Shown: positions 35,801 to 50,800 of the stretch, piece after piece | Numbering within the stretch: position 1 is the stretch's first letter | Layout of the letters: each line of letters begins with the position of its first letter | Source of the DNA: Macrotis lagotis | Lineage: Eukaryota; Chordata; Mammalia; Peramelemorphia; Peramelidae | Length of the DNA: 64,000 nt | Assembly (NCBI RefSeq): GCF_037893015.1 | Contig: NC_133658.1 | Location: 170,928,659 to 170,992,658 of the forward strand | Direction: 5' to 3' | Notes under the pieces: model-generated | Told to the model about the DNA's origin: nothing | Databases searched by the model: none | The model's input: the letters and a program-made list of their open reading frames with translations, nothing else | Made by a program: the position numbers and the translations under genes

Positions 35801-38800
35801 AGTCACCCTCACTTTTACTTCTAAACTCTCCCTTTCACCTCCACCCCCCTTCTAGGTTCCATGCTAAAAACCAACTGACAAACAAGGTGAAGAGCAAAGG
35901 AGACAGGGATCATTTTCAATGACAAACATGACATTAAACCTCTGCTGACATATATACCTGATATAAGGTTTTAATACCCGAGAAGTATAAGGGCTAACAA
36001 TACTATGGTCTGCTGCCATATCTTCTGATCCTACCAATCGGGACAAAAATTTTGTTGTCTGGTGGCGATATCCTTTTCTGGATGGCAGGGCAGTCTAAGA
36101 CAAAAAAAAAAACAAAAAAAACCTAGTTATATATTAAGATTACTAAAGGTATTAATCAGCAATTAAAAATTTTTTCCTGTGACCTGAAAACAAGTTCCTT
36201 TGTTCTCCATCTGAAAAATTTAAGATTCTTATAGACTATAGATTTTGATATTAAAAATCCCTAGAGGTGGCTAGGTGGTGCAGTGACTAGAGCACCAGCC
36301 CTGGAGTCAGGAGTACTTGATTTCAAATCTTGCCTCAGACACTTAATGATTATTTAGTTGTGTGGCCTTGGGCAAACCACTTAACCACATTTGCCTTATA
36401 AAAACCTAAAAAAAAAAAAATCTATGGAGCTTTTTAGGTACTGTGACCTTTTCTTTAATCTTTACTTAACTTTCCTGTTACTTTCTTTTGTGTTGTAACT
36501 TCTTTGAATAAAAAACAGGTTTTTTTTTAAACTCCATGGCAACTATTTTATAAAAAAATTCCGAAAATTTAAAGTGATTTTTCTTGGTATGTCTGTAAAC
36601 TGAACGAGAACAAAGAAAACATTATTTACAAATTGACCTTAATAGCCAAATAAGAATTAGAATTAAGCAAAGTGGAAGCCACATGAATTTTTTGATCAAG
36701 TTTTTTTTTCAGATCTTCTGGTTCCCTGAAGTGTTCCCCTCATCCTTCCCCAAGACTTTTGCATATGAGTGGTATTTTTTTAAAAATATACTCTTTACTT
36801 CATTATTTGCAAGTATCCCCAAATTCCCTAACACCCATAAAATAGAAGCTCCTTCACCATAGGAAATATCTTATCCTAGTTAGAATCCTCAATACCCAAT
36901 ACAATGACTGGCATATAAATGCTATATTTTAATAATAATTATATTTTCCAACTTGAATAAATCTGCAATCTGTTCTGACAGTCTATGGAGTTATGCTCAT
37001 ACCATTAAACAGCTTCATTTGACTATTTTAAGGGAACATTTAAATGTTCATGTCTACAATTAAAAAATTTTTTTCTATAGCAATCCTTATCATACAAAGT
37101 CTAAAAAGTCAAAATTTTCCCAGTTAAAGCACAACACTGTTATCGGCATCTGGCACTACTCACTTGATAACGGTCAAGAATTCTGAAGTCTTGACAGGTT
37201 GTCCTGTATGTGGCATGTCCAGCTGGAATTCTTGATGCTCCTCCATCTTTGGTTCCATAGATACCATCAACCAAAAGAAGAGCAGCATTAACAACCTGGT
37301 CCAAATCAAAAAGGGGTAAGCCCCTCTCTCTCTTGGCTTGTCTGACAATCAATTTTCGTTTTAGCCTCCTAGCTTCTGGAGTCACGAGAACAGCACTGGG
37401 GCAGGCCTCAAGCCTTCTCAGGAGGAGTTTTTCTTCATAAATGCTAATGGGGGTATATTTGGGACCTTTTGGTTTATTGTCTTTCTCTAGCTGTGGTTTC
37501 CTCTTTTCTCTTGTTCTTGTTTGTAAGGATGCACTTGAATCTTCAGTGTCTTCACTATCAGCTTCCAACCGTTCAGTTTTCTCTTCCTCACTTTCAACTT
37601 CTTGCTTGATTTGTTCTGGTGCTTTGACTTTCTTTCTCCCTCCCACCATGGCCCCAGAGCTTGATGACGCAGTAGAAGGAGGGACATATTCTATTCCTGG
37701 ATCTATAACCCCATCTCCTTCCATCTCTTCATCATCTAGACATAAAAATAAAGCAATAGAAATGTGAAACTCAAAACCTTGCCAACCAAAATAATGATTA
37801 TTGAGAATGTGCAGTGTCCCTTTTCCCACATCCTTGCTATAGACAAAAACATTTTATTCCTTTACACTAAACAATCTATGATAGCACCAAAAGTATATTC
37901 CTCTATAAAAGCTAAAAATAAAAACTGATCAAAAGATTAAAGATTAAGGTCATCACTATCAAGTTCAGAGGTAGTCCTTTATAAAAGCTAAAAATAAAAT
38001 ATAGCAGCACCATTTCTATCTGAACCTAATCAAAAAAGATAAGATTTAAGTCATCCAAATAAAACAAATTCAGAAGAATAAAGTTCTGATAATAATAAAA
38101 TGAGTTGGGGCAGCTATGTGGCACAGTGAATAGAGCATCGTCCCTGGAGTCAGGAGGAAGTGAGTAGAAAATTTGGTCTCAGACACTCAATAATTACCTA
38201 GCTGTGTGATCTTGGTCAAGTCACTTAGCCCTATTGCCTTGCCAAAAACCAAAGAGTTCATATCATATAGCTTACAATTAAGTTATCTAGGCACAACCCT
38301 GTAAGAGAAATAATACAAAATTTAAAAGTTTAAAGATTATACCAATTTCAGATCCCTACTTGCATACAGCTGGGAAAATAAACAAATAAATACATAAATA
38401 AAATCAAGAATCAAAGGAGGAAACTAAATGTATATATTCTCTTTAGAGGTAACTGAACTTGACAAATATCTATTGTCTCAATATGTGAAAGGCAAAAGAA
38501 TAACTAGGCAGTCTGTCCTCAAAGTACAGATATTCTACTAGGCAAAAATCAACATTTTCTAGGGCAATAAGAACTATCAAAATGGCTTTAATACAAAGAG
38601 AAACACTTTAAACTGATTAAATTAAAAGATCTCTCTAAACCAACCTATTAAACAGATCAAAATAGGGGCGGCTAGGTGAATTTTCCTGTTTTCAAATAGA
38701 GCACCAGCCTTGGAGTCAGGAGTACCTGGGTTCAAATCTGGCCTCAGAAATTTTAATAATTACCTAGCCTTGTGGCCTTGGGCAAGCCATTTAACCCCAT

Positions 38801-41800
38801 TTGCCTTGCAAAAAAAAAGAGTACTTGGGGTAGAAATTTTTCCTTTTAACTTTCTTTCTCTTCTACCTTCCCCCCCCTTTTTCCTTTCTCCTTTTTTTGT
38901 TCTTTTCCTTCTCCTCTTTCTCAGCCACCTTTACCACCACCACCAAAAAAAAGGAATTAGGTCCCAACTTATATCCTGAAAAATATAAAAAGTTCTTAGA
39001 GTAGGGCCACTTCAGCACATGAGTAGCATTTTAACCATAGTCATCGAACAATTGAAAAGGGGGTAGCTAGGTGGTGCAGTGGATAGAGCACCAGCCCTGT
39101 AGTCAAGGGGACTTGAGGCTAAATCTAACCTCAGATATTTAATAATTGCCTAGCAGTGTGACCTTGGACATGCCACTTAACCCCATTGCCTTGAAAAATC
39201 TAAAAATGACATATTCGTAAAAACATGGTTAAAATTATTCTTTGATAATAGTACAAACTAATAAAACATTTTTGAAGAGATTATCTAGCAGAACTGAGTA
39301 AAAGTTACAAAAATTATCAAGCCCTTGGACCACTTGTTTTATTATTGGAAATATATTCTTCAAGTTATTAAAGATGACAAAAAAGAGCTATGCTTTCAAA
39401 AATTTTTATAGAAACATATAATCACAAAAATCTGGAAAAAAGTAAATGTCCATCAAAGGCAGAATGGTTAAATAAAGTGAACATTAATGTAATGGAATGT
39501 TTTTGCGGAAGGATATACAGATTTGATTTGAAAGGCATGGGAAATTCTTACAATGATCTATGTTGGTAATCCACATGTAATTTATAATCTTAGAAAACCA
39601 AGATACTGAAAGGATAGATGACTTGCTCATGGCCTCAAAAGCTATAGGGATCAGAAGAATGAATCCTGGAATAAGCACTATACATTATGTCATACTGGCA
39701 TGTAATCTAGTGAAGTACAATTGAGATCAATTTTAAGAAAAAAAATCTAAAAAGATTTTAATGAAATAATGAAGAGAATAAAAAAAGAACAAAATACATA
39801 GTATGCCCATGTAAGAGGAAAAAAATGAATGAGAATAATTTTAATGGAGACTTAGAGAAAGCAGCTAAAAAATTTATATTTTTAATAATTATAATTTATA
39901 GGTAAATATTTACTAAGCAAGTTTAAGTGGATGTACTAATGTTCAATGTTAAGTTTTTCAACAATTTTTTTTTTACCAGAGGCCTAAGAGTAAGGAGACC
40001 TGGTTCTAGCTCCAATTCCTATTAGCTTATTTCAGATGAAAATATGAAGGCAGAAAAACTGACTAGCTACATCAGAGCCAGGATTTAACCTACCGATTTC
40101 TTGACACTCTTAAGTCCACTGCCCTTTCAAGTTAGACCATATTACCTTACTTTATTAGGGTCCATTTGTAAACATAAAAGTAACTGTTTTGAAAATGCTT
40201 TGAAAATTAAAGGTATTATTTATGTAATCAGTATTTTGTGAAAACACAAAATTTGAAAAGAAATTTTGCTGTTTTCAAGTAGATGAACTCTGTTCAAAAT
40301 GTAGCAAATGAAAGTCATTCAAAATCAAACTATCAACTCCCCCTTAAAAGACCCAAGATACTGCAACCGTAAATCTAAAATTCCAAAACTTTTAAATATA
40401 AAAACTAAGAACAACCAACCCCCCCTCCCAAAAAAACCACCGAGTCATTAAAAAACTCCATTTGAGGCAACAGATGTTTAAGAAAATTTTTTTTGATAGA
40501 CTATAAATAATGTAGAATGGTAGCTGAATTAGTTTCTACTTGGCAAGGACTTAATTTTACTTAGCTTTAAGTCATTGCGAATGGTCCTAATGCTTTTTAA
40601 TGCAATTGAAATAATATTAAATGTGAAACTGAGCTTATGTTGCCGTTTTAGATAGGTGTCTAAAAATAAGACAGGAATTCATTCACTGGCAATATTTTAT
40701 TTTGTCTCATTTTGGATTTCTTTTAGCAATATTGCTATAAAATAGCATGATAGTTAATTTATGATTTTTCCACATTCTACATACCTTTTCTTCTCTTTTT
40801 TCCAATAAGAGTATAAAACTCAAACCAAATGTATTTCTTGTTGGTAGTTTTTGTAAAAAGTCTAATAGTTAGGGGGCGGCTAGGTGGCGCAGTGGTAAAG
40901 CACCGGCCCTGCAGTCAGGAGTACCTGGGTTCAAATCCAGTCTCAGACACTTAATAATTACCTAGCCATGTGGCCTTGGGCAAGCCACTTAACCCCACTG
41001 CCTTGCAAAAAAAAACAAACAAAAAAAACCACCTAAAAAAAGTCTAATAGTTAGAGGCAGCTAGATGGCACAGTGGATAGAGCATCAGCCCTGGAGTCAG
41101 GAGGACCTGAGTGCAAATGTGACCTCAGACACTTAATAATTGCCTAGCTGTGTGACCCTGGGCAAGTCACTTAAACCCATTCCCTTAAATAAATGAAAAA
41201 AAAAAGAAAGAAAAAGACAAGAACTAAACCCTAACATATTTAGTCAAATACAGACCAACTATTCTGAAAGGAATCCAAATAACAAATCATATCAAAGACT
41301 GTTTCAGTTCATTGAAATAATAAATATAAATTAAATATTTCTGGGGTTTTACCATTCATATTTATCAAAGAGGGAAAGGTGATAAAAGATAATGTTTATA
41401 GAACTACAAAGGACCAGCACCTGTAAAGAGTTGGTAGAGCTAAAAATCAAATCACTTTAGAAAAACAAATAAATTAAAATAAAAAGGGGGACAGCTAGGT
41501 AGCCCAGTGTATAGAGCACCTGTCCTGGAGTCAGGAGGGCCTGAGTTCAAATCAGGCCTTAGACACTAAATTACCTAGCTGTGTGACTTGGACAAGTCAC
41601 TTAATCATATTACTTTGCCTGGAAAAAAAAACCCCCAACAAAGAAATAAAGAAAACAATGTGGAATTATACTTAAAAAAGTGAATGTTCTTTTCATCTGA
41701 CCCCGATTTAATTTCTACAGATACAAATAAATGGGAAAAAAGTAAACAAAAATATTCATATTGGCTTATTTAATGGTAGCAAAGAACTATGCATACTAAG

Positions 41801-44800
41801 TAGATGGACAACTGACAAATACGTAGACAAAATTTGTCATGTGAATTTAATCAACTATTACCAAAGATTAAGTATAAAGAACTCAGAGAAACAGAAACTC
41901 TGAGATGTTGATGAAAATCATAATGAAAATTGAAGTCAGCAGAAACAAATATATACACAAATGATTATGATAATGCATGTAGAAACATCCCCCCCAAACC
42001 TTGAATGATGTTTAATTCTAATGATCATTTTTTCCTAAAAATGTATACCTCCTTGCCTTTCTTTTTATTATCGTGGCAATGAATATGAATATATTAGCAT
42101 AATACAGAAATAACTGATGTATTGGCTTTGCTTAAATGATTACCTTTCTTTATAATCTTTGTTTTACCAGGTTGTTCAGAAAGAAAGGACATATTTGAAA
42201 ATGAAGGTGATATGAAAAGATATCAGTAAGATTTAAAAAGGGTTCAGGTTAGTTATTTTTTTTAGTTTTAGTTTTTTTTTGCAAGGCAATGGGGTTAAGT
42301 GGCTTGCCCAAGGCCACACAGCTAGGTAATTAAGTGTCTAAGGCTGGATTTGAACTCAGGTACTCCTGACTCCAGGGCCAGTGCTCTATCTACTGTGCCA
42401 CCTAGCTGCCCCCAGGTTATAGTTATTAATGGCAGATTTAATTCACTCATGTTTCCTATAATCCTTACAATAGGTGCCTTTTGTTTGAAAGATCTCAATT
42501 TTCAGAATAATCTATCAATGCTTTTATAGCTAATGGCTAAACATACCTCTAGTTATTACAAAAGTAATTCCAATTAGCACATAGAAAAATATCTACATTA
42601 CTTTGGCTGAGTGATAAAATTACATAAGATGTTTTGAAAATGGCAGAATGTGACATTTCTTGCCAAGACAGGTGCTTGAAGAGGAAGTCTAGTTTCTATA
42701 TACCTATTCTGAAAAAAATGAAGTTTGTATCAGACCAAATGATCAAAAATTCAATGAAAACTATAGAAAGTGACTTTTTTCACTCCCACATTGCTTTAAA
42801 GTCAGTCAGATCCTATGACCAAGAGGAATATGAGCCCCTCTAGCAAAGCTAACCTGCATAAACCCTATGTCTTGAGGAAGGATGAGTAAAGGGACACTCT
42901 GGGAAAGCCATAACACAAAGTGTTGCAAACAGGTCAGCAGTTATAAACTAGTGTGGTATCATGGCACTGAAAACTGTACAGCTCAGGTCCAGGAATTTTG
43001 AGGTCTCTTAACACCCTGTTCTGAGATGCCAAAAAGGGGCTTAAAGATCTAGTATAATACTAGGGATATGTACCCCTAGGAAGAGGCTTGATTTCAGATT
43101 ACAAGTTGCCCTATCACCTTGGCATATTTCCATTGATGAATTTGTTCTGGGGGGGGGGGGGCCTACAATTGAGACAGACCCAGTCAGGACAGTCTTTGCC
43201 CATGGTTTTTTTTTCTTTTTTTAAGGTTTTTGCAGGGCAATGGGGTAAGTGGCTTGCCAAGGCCACACAGCTAGGTAATGAATTATTAAGTGTCTGAGGT
43301 GTCTGAGGTCGAGCCCATGTTTGACTCTGAACTTTACCACCAGGATTGTCTTGGGATATCTGTATCCTCATTTCACTTCCCATTTTCGTTTTATATACTG
43401 TCTTCCTCCATTCACATGTAAATTCCTTACAGAACCAGAACATTGTATTCAGAAAAGTATAACCTGTACAATAATTAACCATGACTGACTTAGCTCTTCT
43501 CATAGCAATACAATGAACCAAGACAATTCTAAGACTCAAATCCATTCAGAATAAGAGCTGATGCAGTGTGTGTAACCTTGGGCAAGTCATTTAACCTCAT
43601 GGCCTTGCAAAAACAAAAAAGAAATAATCAAACAAAACCAAACAATTGAAAAAAATGGAAAATATAAACCATCTGCACTAACCTGGAAAGAGGCCTAGGA
43701 AATATCTTTTAGAGACACAAATAAAACCACTGTAACCAAGAACAAAAGAAATGTAGTAAATGGAAAAAAATTTTGACAATTACTATTTCTAACAAAGGAT
43801 TCATTTCTAAAACAGAGAAATGATTTAAATTTATATAAAAAAAAAGCCATTTCCCAATTAACAAATGGTCAAAGGATATACAAAGGAAATTTACAGATGA
43901 GGAAATCAAAGCAATCCACAGTGATATGAAATATTGCTCCAAATCATTACTGATTAGAGAAATGCAAATTAAAGAATCTGAGGTACCACCTTTTACCTCT
44001 CAGATTGGCCAATATGACCAGAAAGGACAAAGAAATGTAGGAATGGATGTGAGAAATCTGGGACACTAATGCCTTGTTGGTGGATCTGTGAACTGATCCA
44101 CCTTTCTGGAGAGCAATTTAAAATTATGCCCAAAGGGCAATAAAAATGTGCATTACCCCCTTTGATCCAGCAATGCCTCCACTGGGTCTATACCCTGAAG
44201 AGATCATGAAAAAGGGTATGAACATCACTTGTACAAAAATATTCATAGCTCTTTCTGTGGTGGCAAAGAATTGGAAATCGAGTGATGTCCATCAATTGAG
44301 GAATGCCTGAACAAACTGTGGTATGTGGAACACTATTGTTCTATTAGAAATAAGGAGGGATAGGATTACAGAGAAGCCTGGAAAGTCTTGCTGAGCAGAT
44401 CTAGAAGAACACTGTGCACCTTAACAGCAACTTGGGGTGATTATCAACTTTAATGGACTTGCTCACTCACAGTGCAACAATAATCAGGGACAATTTCAGG
44501 GTATCCATGATGGAGAATATCATCTGTATCCAGAGTAAGGATTGTGGAGTTTTATCTCAAGAAATCATGAATGAAAACTAACTGCAAAGAAAATGAGAAC
44601 TTCCCATGTCTTTTACCTCCCCCCAAAAAAGATAAACACAGAAAGGAGATATCAAGTACTCCTGAAAGGAAGTCTTTAAAAACAAAACAAAAAGTCCCGG
44701 AATGTCCAAGAGTCCAAATCCAGAGCTCTCAAGTTAGGGAAAAAAAAACCCCCAAACACCACAAAACTATAAATATCCCAAAATACAACCCCCCCCACAA

Positions 44801-47800
44801 TGTTCAAAATCACATAAGGCATGGCAATTTCTACTATGAATCAAATACTGGATTTCAATATTCCAAAAAGAAAAGAGAATCTTACAATAAAAAATAACTT
44901 ACTGTATAGAATGGAAGAAAATTAAGACCATTAATGGAAGAAGAATCTCAAACATTTCAATACAATCTATTGCCAACATTCTAATGGAGTAGAACAAAGT
45001 GTCCCTTCAAAGCTATAAGACCCAAAAGCAATTAAACTGTGTATACAGTTTTGATCCACCAATTCTTTTATATTTACATCCCAAAGAGATCAATGATAGA
45101 AGCAACAGAAAACATGTTCAAACATGTTCAAAAATATTTATAGCCAACTTTTTGTAGTGGCAAATTATCAGAAAATTTTCTTTTTGGCATGGCTAATGAA
45201 GAAATTGCATGAGTATGTATTTTTTAAATGAGTTTCATTTTTCTTAATTCTAAAAGGGAGAGGAAAAAGAAAATTCAGAACTGAAAATAAACTGAATGGG
45301 TTTTTTTTAAATGATAAAAAGGCAATTTCAGAGAATCCTGGGTAGAATAGAATAAAGAGACTAAAATCAGGATGACAATTTACAGGACAGAAACATTGTC
45401 TTAAGATCAATGCCATGACCAAATGTCTCCAGAAAAATTCTACCTACCGGCCAGCTAGGTTGCACAGTGGATAGAGCACCGGCCCTGGAGTCAGGAGTAC
45501 CTGAGTTCAAATCCTGCCTCAGACACTCAGTATTTACCTAGCTGTGTGGCCTTGGGCAAGCCACTTAACCCCACTTCCTTAAAAAAAAAAAATTCTATCT
45601 ACTCCCTCCTAACAAGAGGTAATGAACACAAATTGCAGAGACATATATTATTGAGTATAGTTCACTGTGTGGAGTCATTTTACTTGACTATACTAATTTG
45701 TTACAAGGATTTTTTCTTTCCCTACTGAATTGAAATGGGAAGTCAGCAATAGTGGCATCAAAAAAGGGGAGAAAGTGGGGAAACTTTTTAAAGAATGCAC
45801 AAAAGAGAAAAAATTCAAAAGACAGAGCACAATTTCAAAAGTATTTTTAGACTTTATTAACTTTTTTAAAAAAAGCAAGGTGGCATTGAATTAGATTCAT
45901 TTTTACATAAGTGTTTTGGGGTGTTCTATTGGGTGAACAGAAACGCTTTTTTTGGTATTTAAGTCAGGATAAAAAATTCAAATGACAGAATGTCTAAAAA
46001 CCTGCTTTAGAATTTTATTTCCTCCAGTAAACATGCTACATAAAAATAAAGCAATATTCAACAGAATTCATTAAATGAAGGTTGTGAGGGTTGGAAGAAC
46101 TCAACAGGCAATTCTTACCATGAAATAAGGCTTGTGGTGGCATTACATCTGGAATAAGATCCGCTTCTGACAGCAGGCTAGGAGTTGCTGAATGGGAAGC
46201 TGGAGTTCCAGGAGCAGAAAAATCCAGAGAAGGAGAAGGAGATGGACTTGTCAAAGGTGTCCGATCAGAGGAACTCAAGGAAGAAAAGTCAATCACCTCT
46301 CCCTTCTCAAGAACCATATCAGGTCTACGGCCTCGGCTGATGAATTTTACTGGGGTGGAAGATGTGCTTCTATCCAAAAATCCAGCTGCCTCTTTCTGGG
46401 CTCTCCTGATGTCTTTAGCTTCTTGAGTTCTTGATCTCTTCTCCTTCAGTTCCATGGCAGATTCCACAGGATTTCGACTTACTCTTTTCCTAAGCCCTTC
46501 TACTGTGATGATGGGATCCAAAGCTGGTTTTGAGGCTAAAGAAAAACAATAAATATCTAAACACTCATTTACAATTTACATATCTAAACTCTTCATTAAC
46601 CATCAGCTGTTTTAACTTGGTTTCAGCTGCAGGAAGGCCAAGCCTTTCCCAGGTTAAAGTTCAACACCTGAAATCTCATTATCTTGGAGATAGCTTCAAA
46701 TGAATAGGCTGGAGTTTCTCTTTAGAGAGCTCAGATGTTTCTAACAATCTTCATTTGCTACAAGCTGCCATGTTCACTGGACTCCCAAGAACCTTAAGCC
46801 CTAAAGTGGGGGTACATACTGGCAACTCAGTCACCTTCCTTTTTAGTTTCCTTTTGTGTGGAAACTTTCCCCATTTCCATAGTAAGCTCCTTGAGGGCAG
46901 GACCATCTTTCTTTTTCATATTGGTATCTCCACTCCTATTTGTATGCCAGGGGCAGTGTTTTGCAAATCTTTATAGACTGACCCCCAAATATTCCACATT
47001 AGATCTTTTGGCTAAATATAAGGATAGCTTAGTACAATGTTTTATACTTAACAAAGTGATCGACAAATGCCTAATTATGGCTAAAACAAGGCTTTTTAAT
47101 GTCTCTAAAAGTGTGAATTTAAAAGTCAAAAACACTAGGAAATCAGATTTTTGAACAAGAAATTTTCAAGTACTTGACACAAATTATAGTAAAAGCACAT
47201 TTATTGGTAAAATAAAATAGTAATAAATAAATTCATAAATAATTATTTTATTTATAAAGTAAATAAATCAGTAAATAAGTGGTAAAAATAGAAACAGTAA
47301 TAAAAAAGTAAAATAAAAATGTCCTGTCATACAGAACATACCAACACAATAGCTTCCATGGACACAAACTAGTCATTCCAGTTAAAAACAGGGCTCCTAT
47401 CTTTAGGATCTCCTATCTTTGAACTGGTTGACTTTGGCCTGCCTGGCACCCTCTTGTCCTGTTTCCAGGGTACCTTTTACTTTCAGAGCAGAGGCAGACA
47501 GTTTCTCTCCTTCGGGTTTCATAGTTGGGGGCTTGTTATGAACAAGTTTCCACCATCCTGGTTCTCCAAATTCCTGAGCACCTGAGCGGAAAAATACTGG
47601 GCTCCCCACACTAAGGCAACCTGCTACTGTGCTCCACCAGGTTGAAGTCTTTTTCCTAAAAGAAAGAATAAAAGTCTATTTAAAATCGTAAATTACATAG
47701 GTTTCCAATTGATGACTATTTTTAGGTGGATATAAACCATATTCCCTGTAATTTTCAGCAAATGTGACTTTCCTACAGTCACGTTATTTTAAGATTATTT

Positions 47801-50800
47801 AGATATTCAAGGAAACAAATTTTAATTGTGTAAAGGTTTTAAAAATATAAGTTAATATTTAACATATGTCAAAAAAATTAAACCAAGTGTTATATTACCC
47901 TACTCCCAGAAGTTTGGCAATCAGTGGCACTGAAAGGTCTTATGCCCTGGAGAAAGAGTTCACTTTGCCTAAGGGATTGCCATCTGAAAAATACCCATTA
48001 CTGGTTTTCAAGTACTGATGCAGAACTATAACTGCATGTCATGTACCACAAGCTCTGAGGGTTTAAACTACAGGGAAATAATTGACTCTGAATTTCCATT
48101 TAATAGAAAACTGTTTTAGTTCTAAAACATGATCTGAAAATATATGTCACAAGAGTTCTTAAATGTAAATTTATTTAAGAGGGGGAAAAAAAGAATCTTT
48201 GATACAGAGAATCCTTATAAATTTTTTTCAAGTTTTTCCATTGTAAAGTACATGGCTAGCTCTCCAAAGATTAAAGTACATACATTAGAAGATCCATTAA
48301 TGGGGCGGCTTAGGTGGCGCAGTGGATAAAGCACACTGGCTCTGGAGTCAGGAGTACTTGGGTTCAAATCCAGCCTCAGACACTTAATAAATTACCTAGC
48401 TATGTGGCTTTGGGCAAGCCACTTAACCCCATTTGCCTTGCAAAAAAAAAAAGTCTATTAAGGGGTGGCTAGGTGGCACAGTAGATAGAGTACTGGCCTT
48501 GGAGTCAGAAGGACCTGAATTCAAATGTGACCTCAAACACTTAATAATTATCTAGTTGTTTTTCCTCAACGGATGAGAGGCATGTGAGATAAGAAGGAAC
48601 AGCTAAATTCTAAGATGTAGTACTCCATTGGAGAGTATCTACATTTCTTCCCTTTTCCATTCTTCAAAGTCCAAAGTAATGAATGAGTAGAAGGGAGAAA
48701 AAGTAAAGAAATAACTTTAATTATATTCCCACTATTTCTGAAATCTTCATATACATCAAGACCTGCTTACAGAAATGAAATAAATCCACTCACCCTAGTC
48801 ATACACTTCTAAAAACAATCTTTAGTACTGTGACATCATGGCAAAAAGAATAAGAAACTGATTTAATTCAGGTTAGAAAAAATGTCTAAGACCTGAGAGT
48901 TGTACCTCAAGATCTCTCACAGTAACAGATTAGGAAGTTTTTGGTGAGTAACCTATTTCCTATGTGTTCATGTGTCTAATAGGTTGGGCTGATAACAATA
49001 AGAAGCAGCAATCTTTTTTTTTTTTGTTTCTACCATAAACTACAGAGGACCACTTCTCTATTTCTCTAAGTAAAAGGGAAGCCCCAAAGTGAAAATACAA
49101 AACCGGATACTAGAATATAATAATGCTCATAACACTGAAAAACAATTAGCACATTCATTAATTATATTATGTGCTCTCCAAGGATATCTATATCTAAACT
49201 TTTTTGTTATCATAGCATACAGCATTTCACTAAGCCTTATGCCTTGGCATATACAAATTTTAAAATACTTTCCCACAGTAAGCATATTAGCCAGATTGTA
49301 GCATTTTGTAATGAATTTTGTGTTAGGACAGGTGCAATGCACTTACATATATCTTTGTGTAATTAAAAATTTGTTTTTAGAAACAGACACGTTCTAATTG
49401 TTTAGTCATCAAAAACAAACCCTCTATTATTATTATCATTATTATCATTATCATTATTTTATTATTTAAGGTAATGGAGTTAAGTGACTTGCCCATGATG
49501 ACAAAGCTAGGCAATTAAGTGTCTGAGGCTGCATTTGAACTTAGGTCCTCCTGACTCCATCCACTGTGGCACCTAGCTGCCTCTAAAAAAAATATACTCT
49601 TGAGAAATTTAAAATAAAAACTGTGACTTATAAAGCCAGAAAATATCATTTTTTATAACCAAACATGGCATATGTATGGAAACCAAGGAAACTAAATTGT
49701 TAGTATTGGGTTACTAGTCAAGTTTTCACTGACTTTCTATACTGTTTGTATATACACTGATAAAAATCACAGGTCTAGTCAAAAAGTTAGACTGGAGTTG
49801 AATCGAAATTTTGCATCTATTCCGTACAATATTCTTAAGTGTACTTTCAACTTTAATTAGAATCTAGGTGTGCTATAGACAATTCATAAATTCCATTTAA
49901 AAGCAAATTAAAGCAACATTCTTTTTTCAGCTTCTATGAAAACGTAATATTTATTATCATGTAGCTACAAATATTGCAATGCTGGGAAGTAAATTATTCT
50001 CTGTAAGACATTTGCAGTTTGTATCTCAATAAAAATGACATTAAAGCTTTTAAATTACACAAGGATTTTATAAAGACTCTTTATATCATATATTAGGAGT
50101 GACATTAATTCAAAACAAGGTCAAATCAATAAATATTTATTAAATGACTACTGTGTATACTCAACATTTGAGATATAACAAATACAAAAAATAGTCCCTG
50201 GTCTCAAAGTGTTCACAGAGAAAATGTGCAAATATTATAATACAAAAAAAGATATATAGAGGATGTATTGTGGAAATAGTAAGGAAGGCCTTAAAGGATC
50301 TTAAGGTCAAAAGGAAAAGACTTTGGAAGGTAGGATTTTAGCATAGATTTGAAAGTAGAGCCAGGGTAAAGGGAAAGTGGCTAGAATGTTAAGATTCAAT
50401 GGCAAAAATATCCAGAGCAGTAAAAAGAAAATAATGTCATGCCTGGGCAGATGACTCTCCAAACCAGCTAACAAAGACAAACAAATACAAACCCCAGTCT
50501 TAGGGTTCACAAGAATAAACAATTGAGTGCAAATTTAATTAAATCAGACAGCATTTTTAAAAAAGACAAAAATTTGGTAAACACTTTTTACAGAGATAGC
50601 GTTCAAATGAAAAAGTCCTCAAAAATAAAAGCACAGATTTCAAAACTACATTTTCTTCTTTCCTGCCATTGGCAAAGGTACATTAAAACAAGTTCCATAA
50701 ATAATGCCAAATTATACTAAGCTAATAGGCTTCCCCGTTAATGAATAGACTTCTTTGTATTGTCAACTCCTTTCTTAACACCAATAAATAATCTGGAAAC

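Noticed and set aside
37441-37767. 108-codon plus-strand open frame
   Set aside because: It is the antisense shadow of KAT14 exon 6.
44571-44897. Lysine-rich 108-codon plus-strand open frame
   Set aside because: A-rich composition directly after an L1 3' end; no recognisable domain.
46535-47474. A minor-spliceosome (U12) intron for KAT14 intron 4, because of the GTACCC donor
   Set aside because: There is no TCCTTAAC-like branch site near the acceptor, which has a normal T-rich tract and TTTAG.
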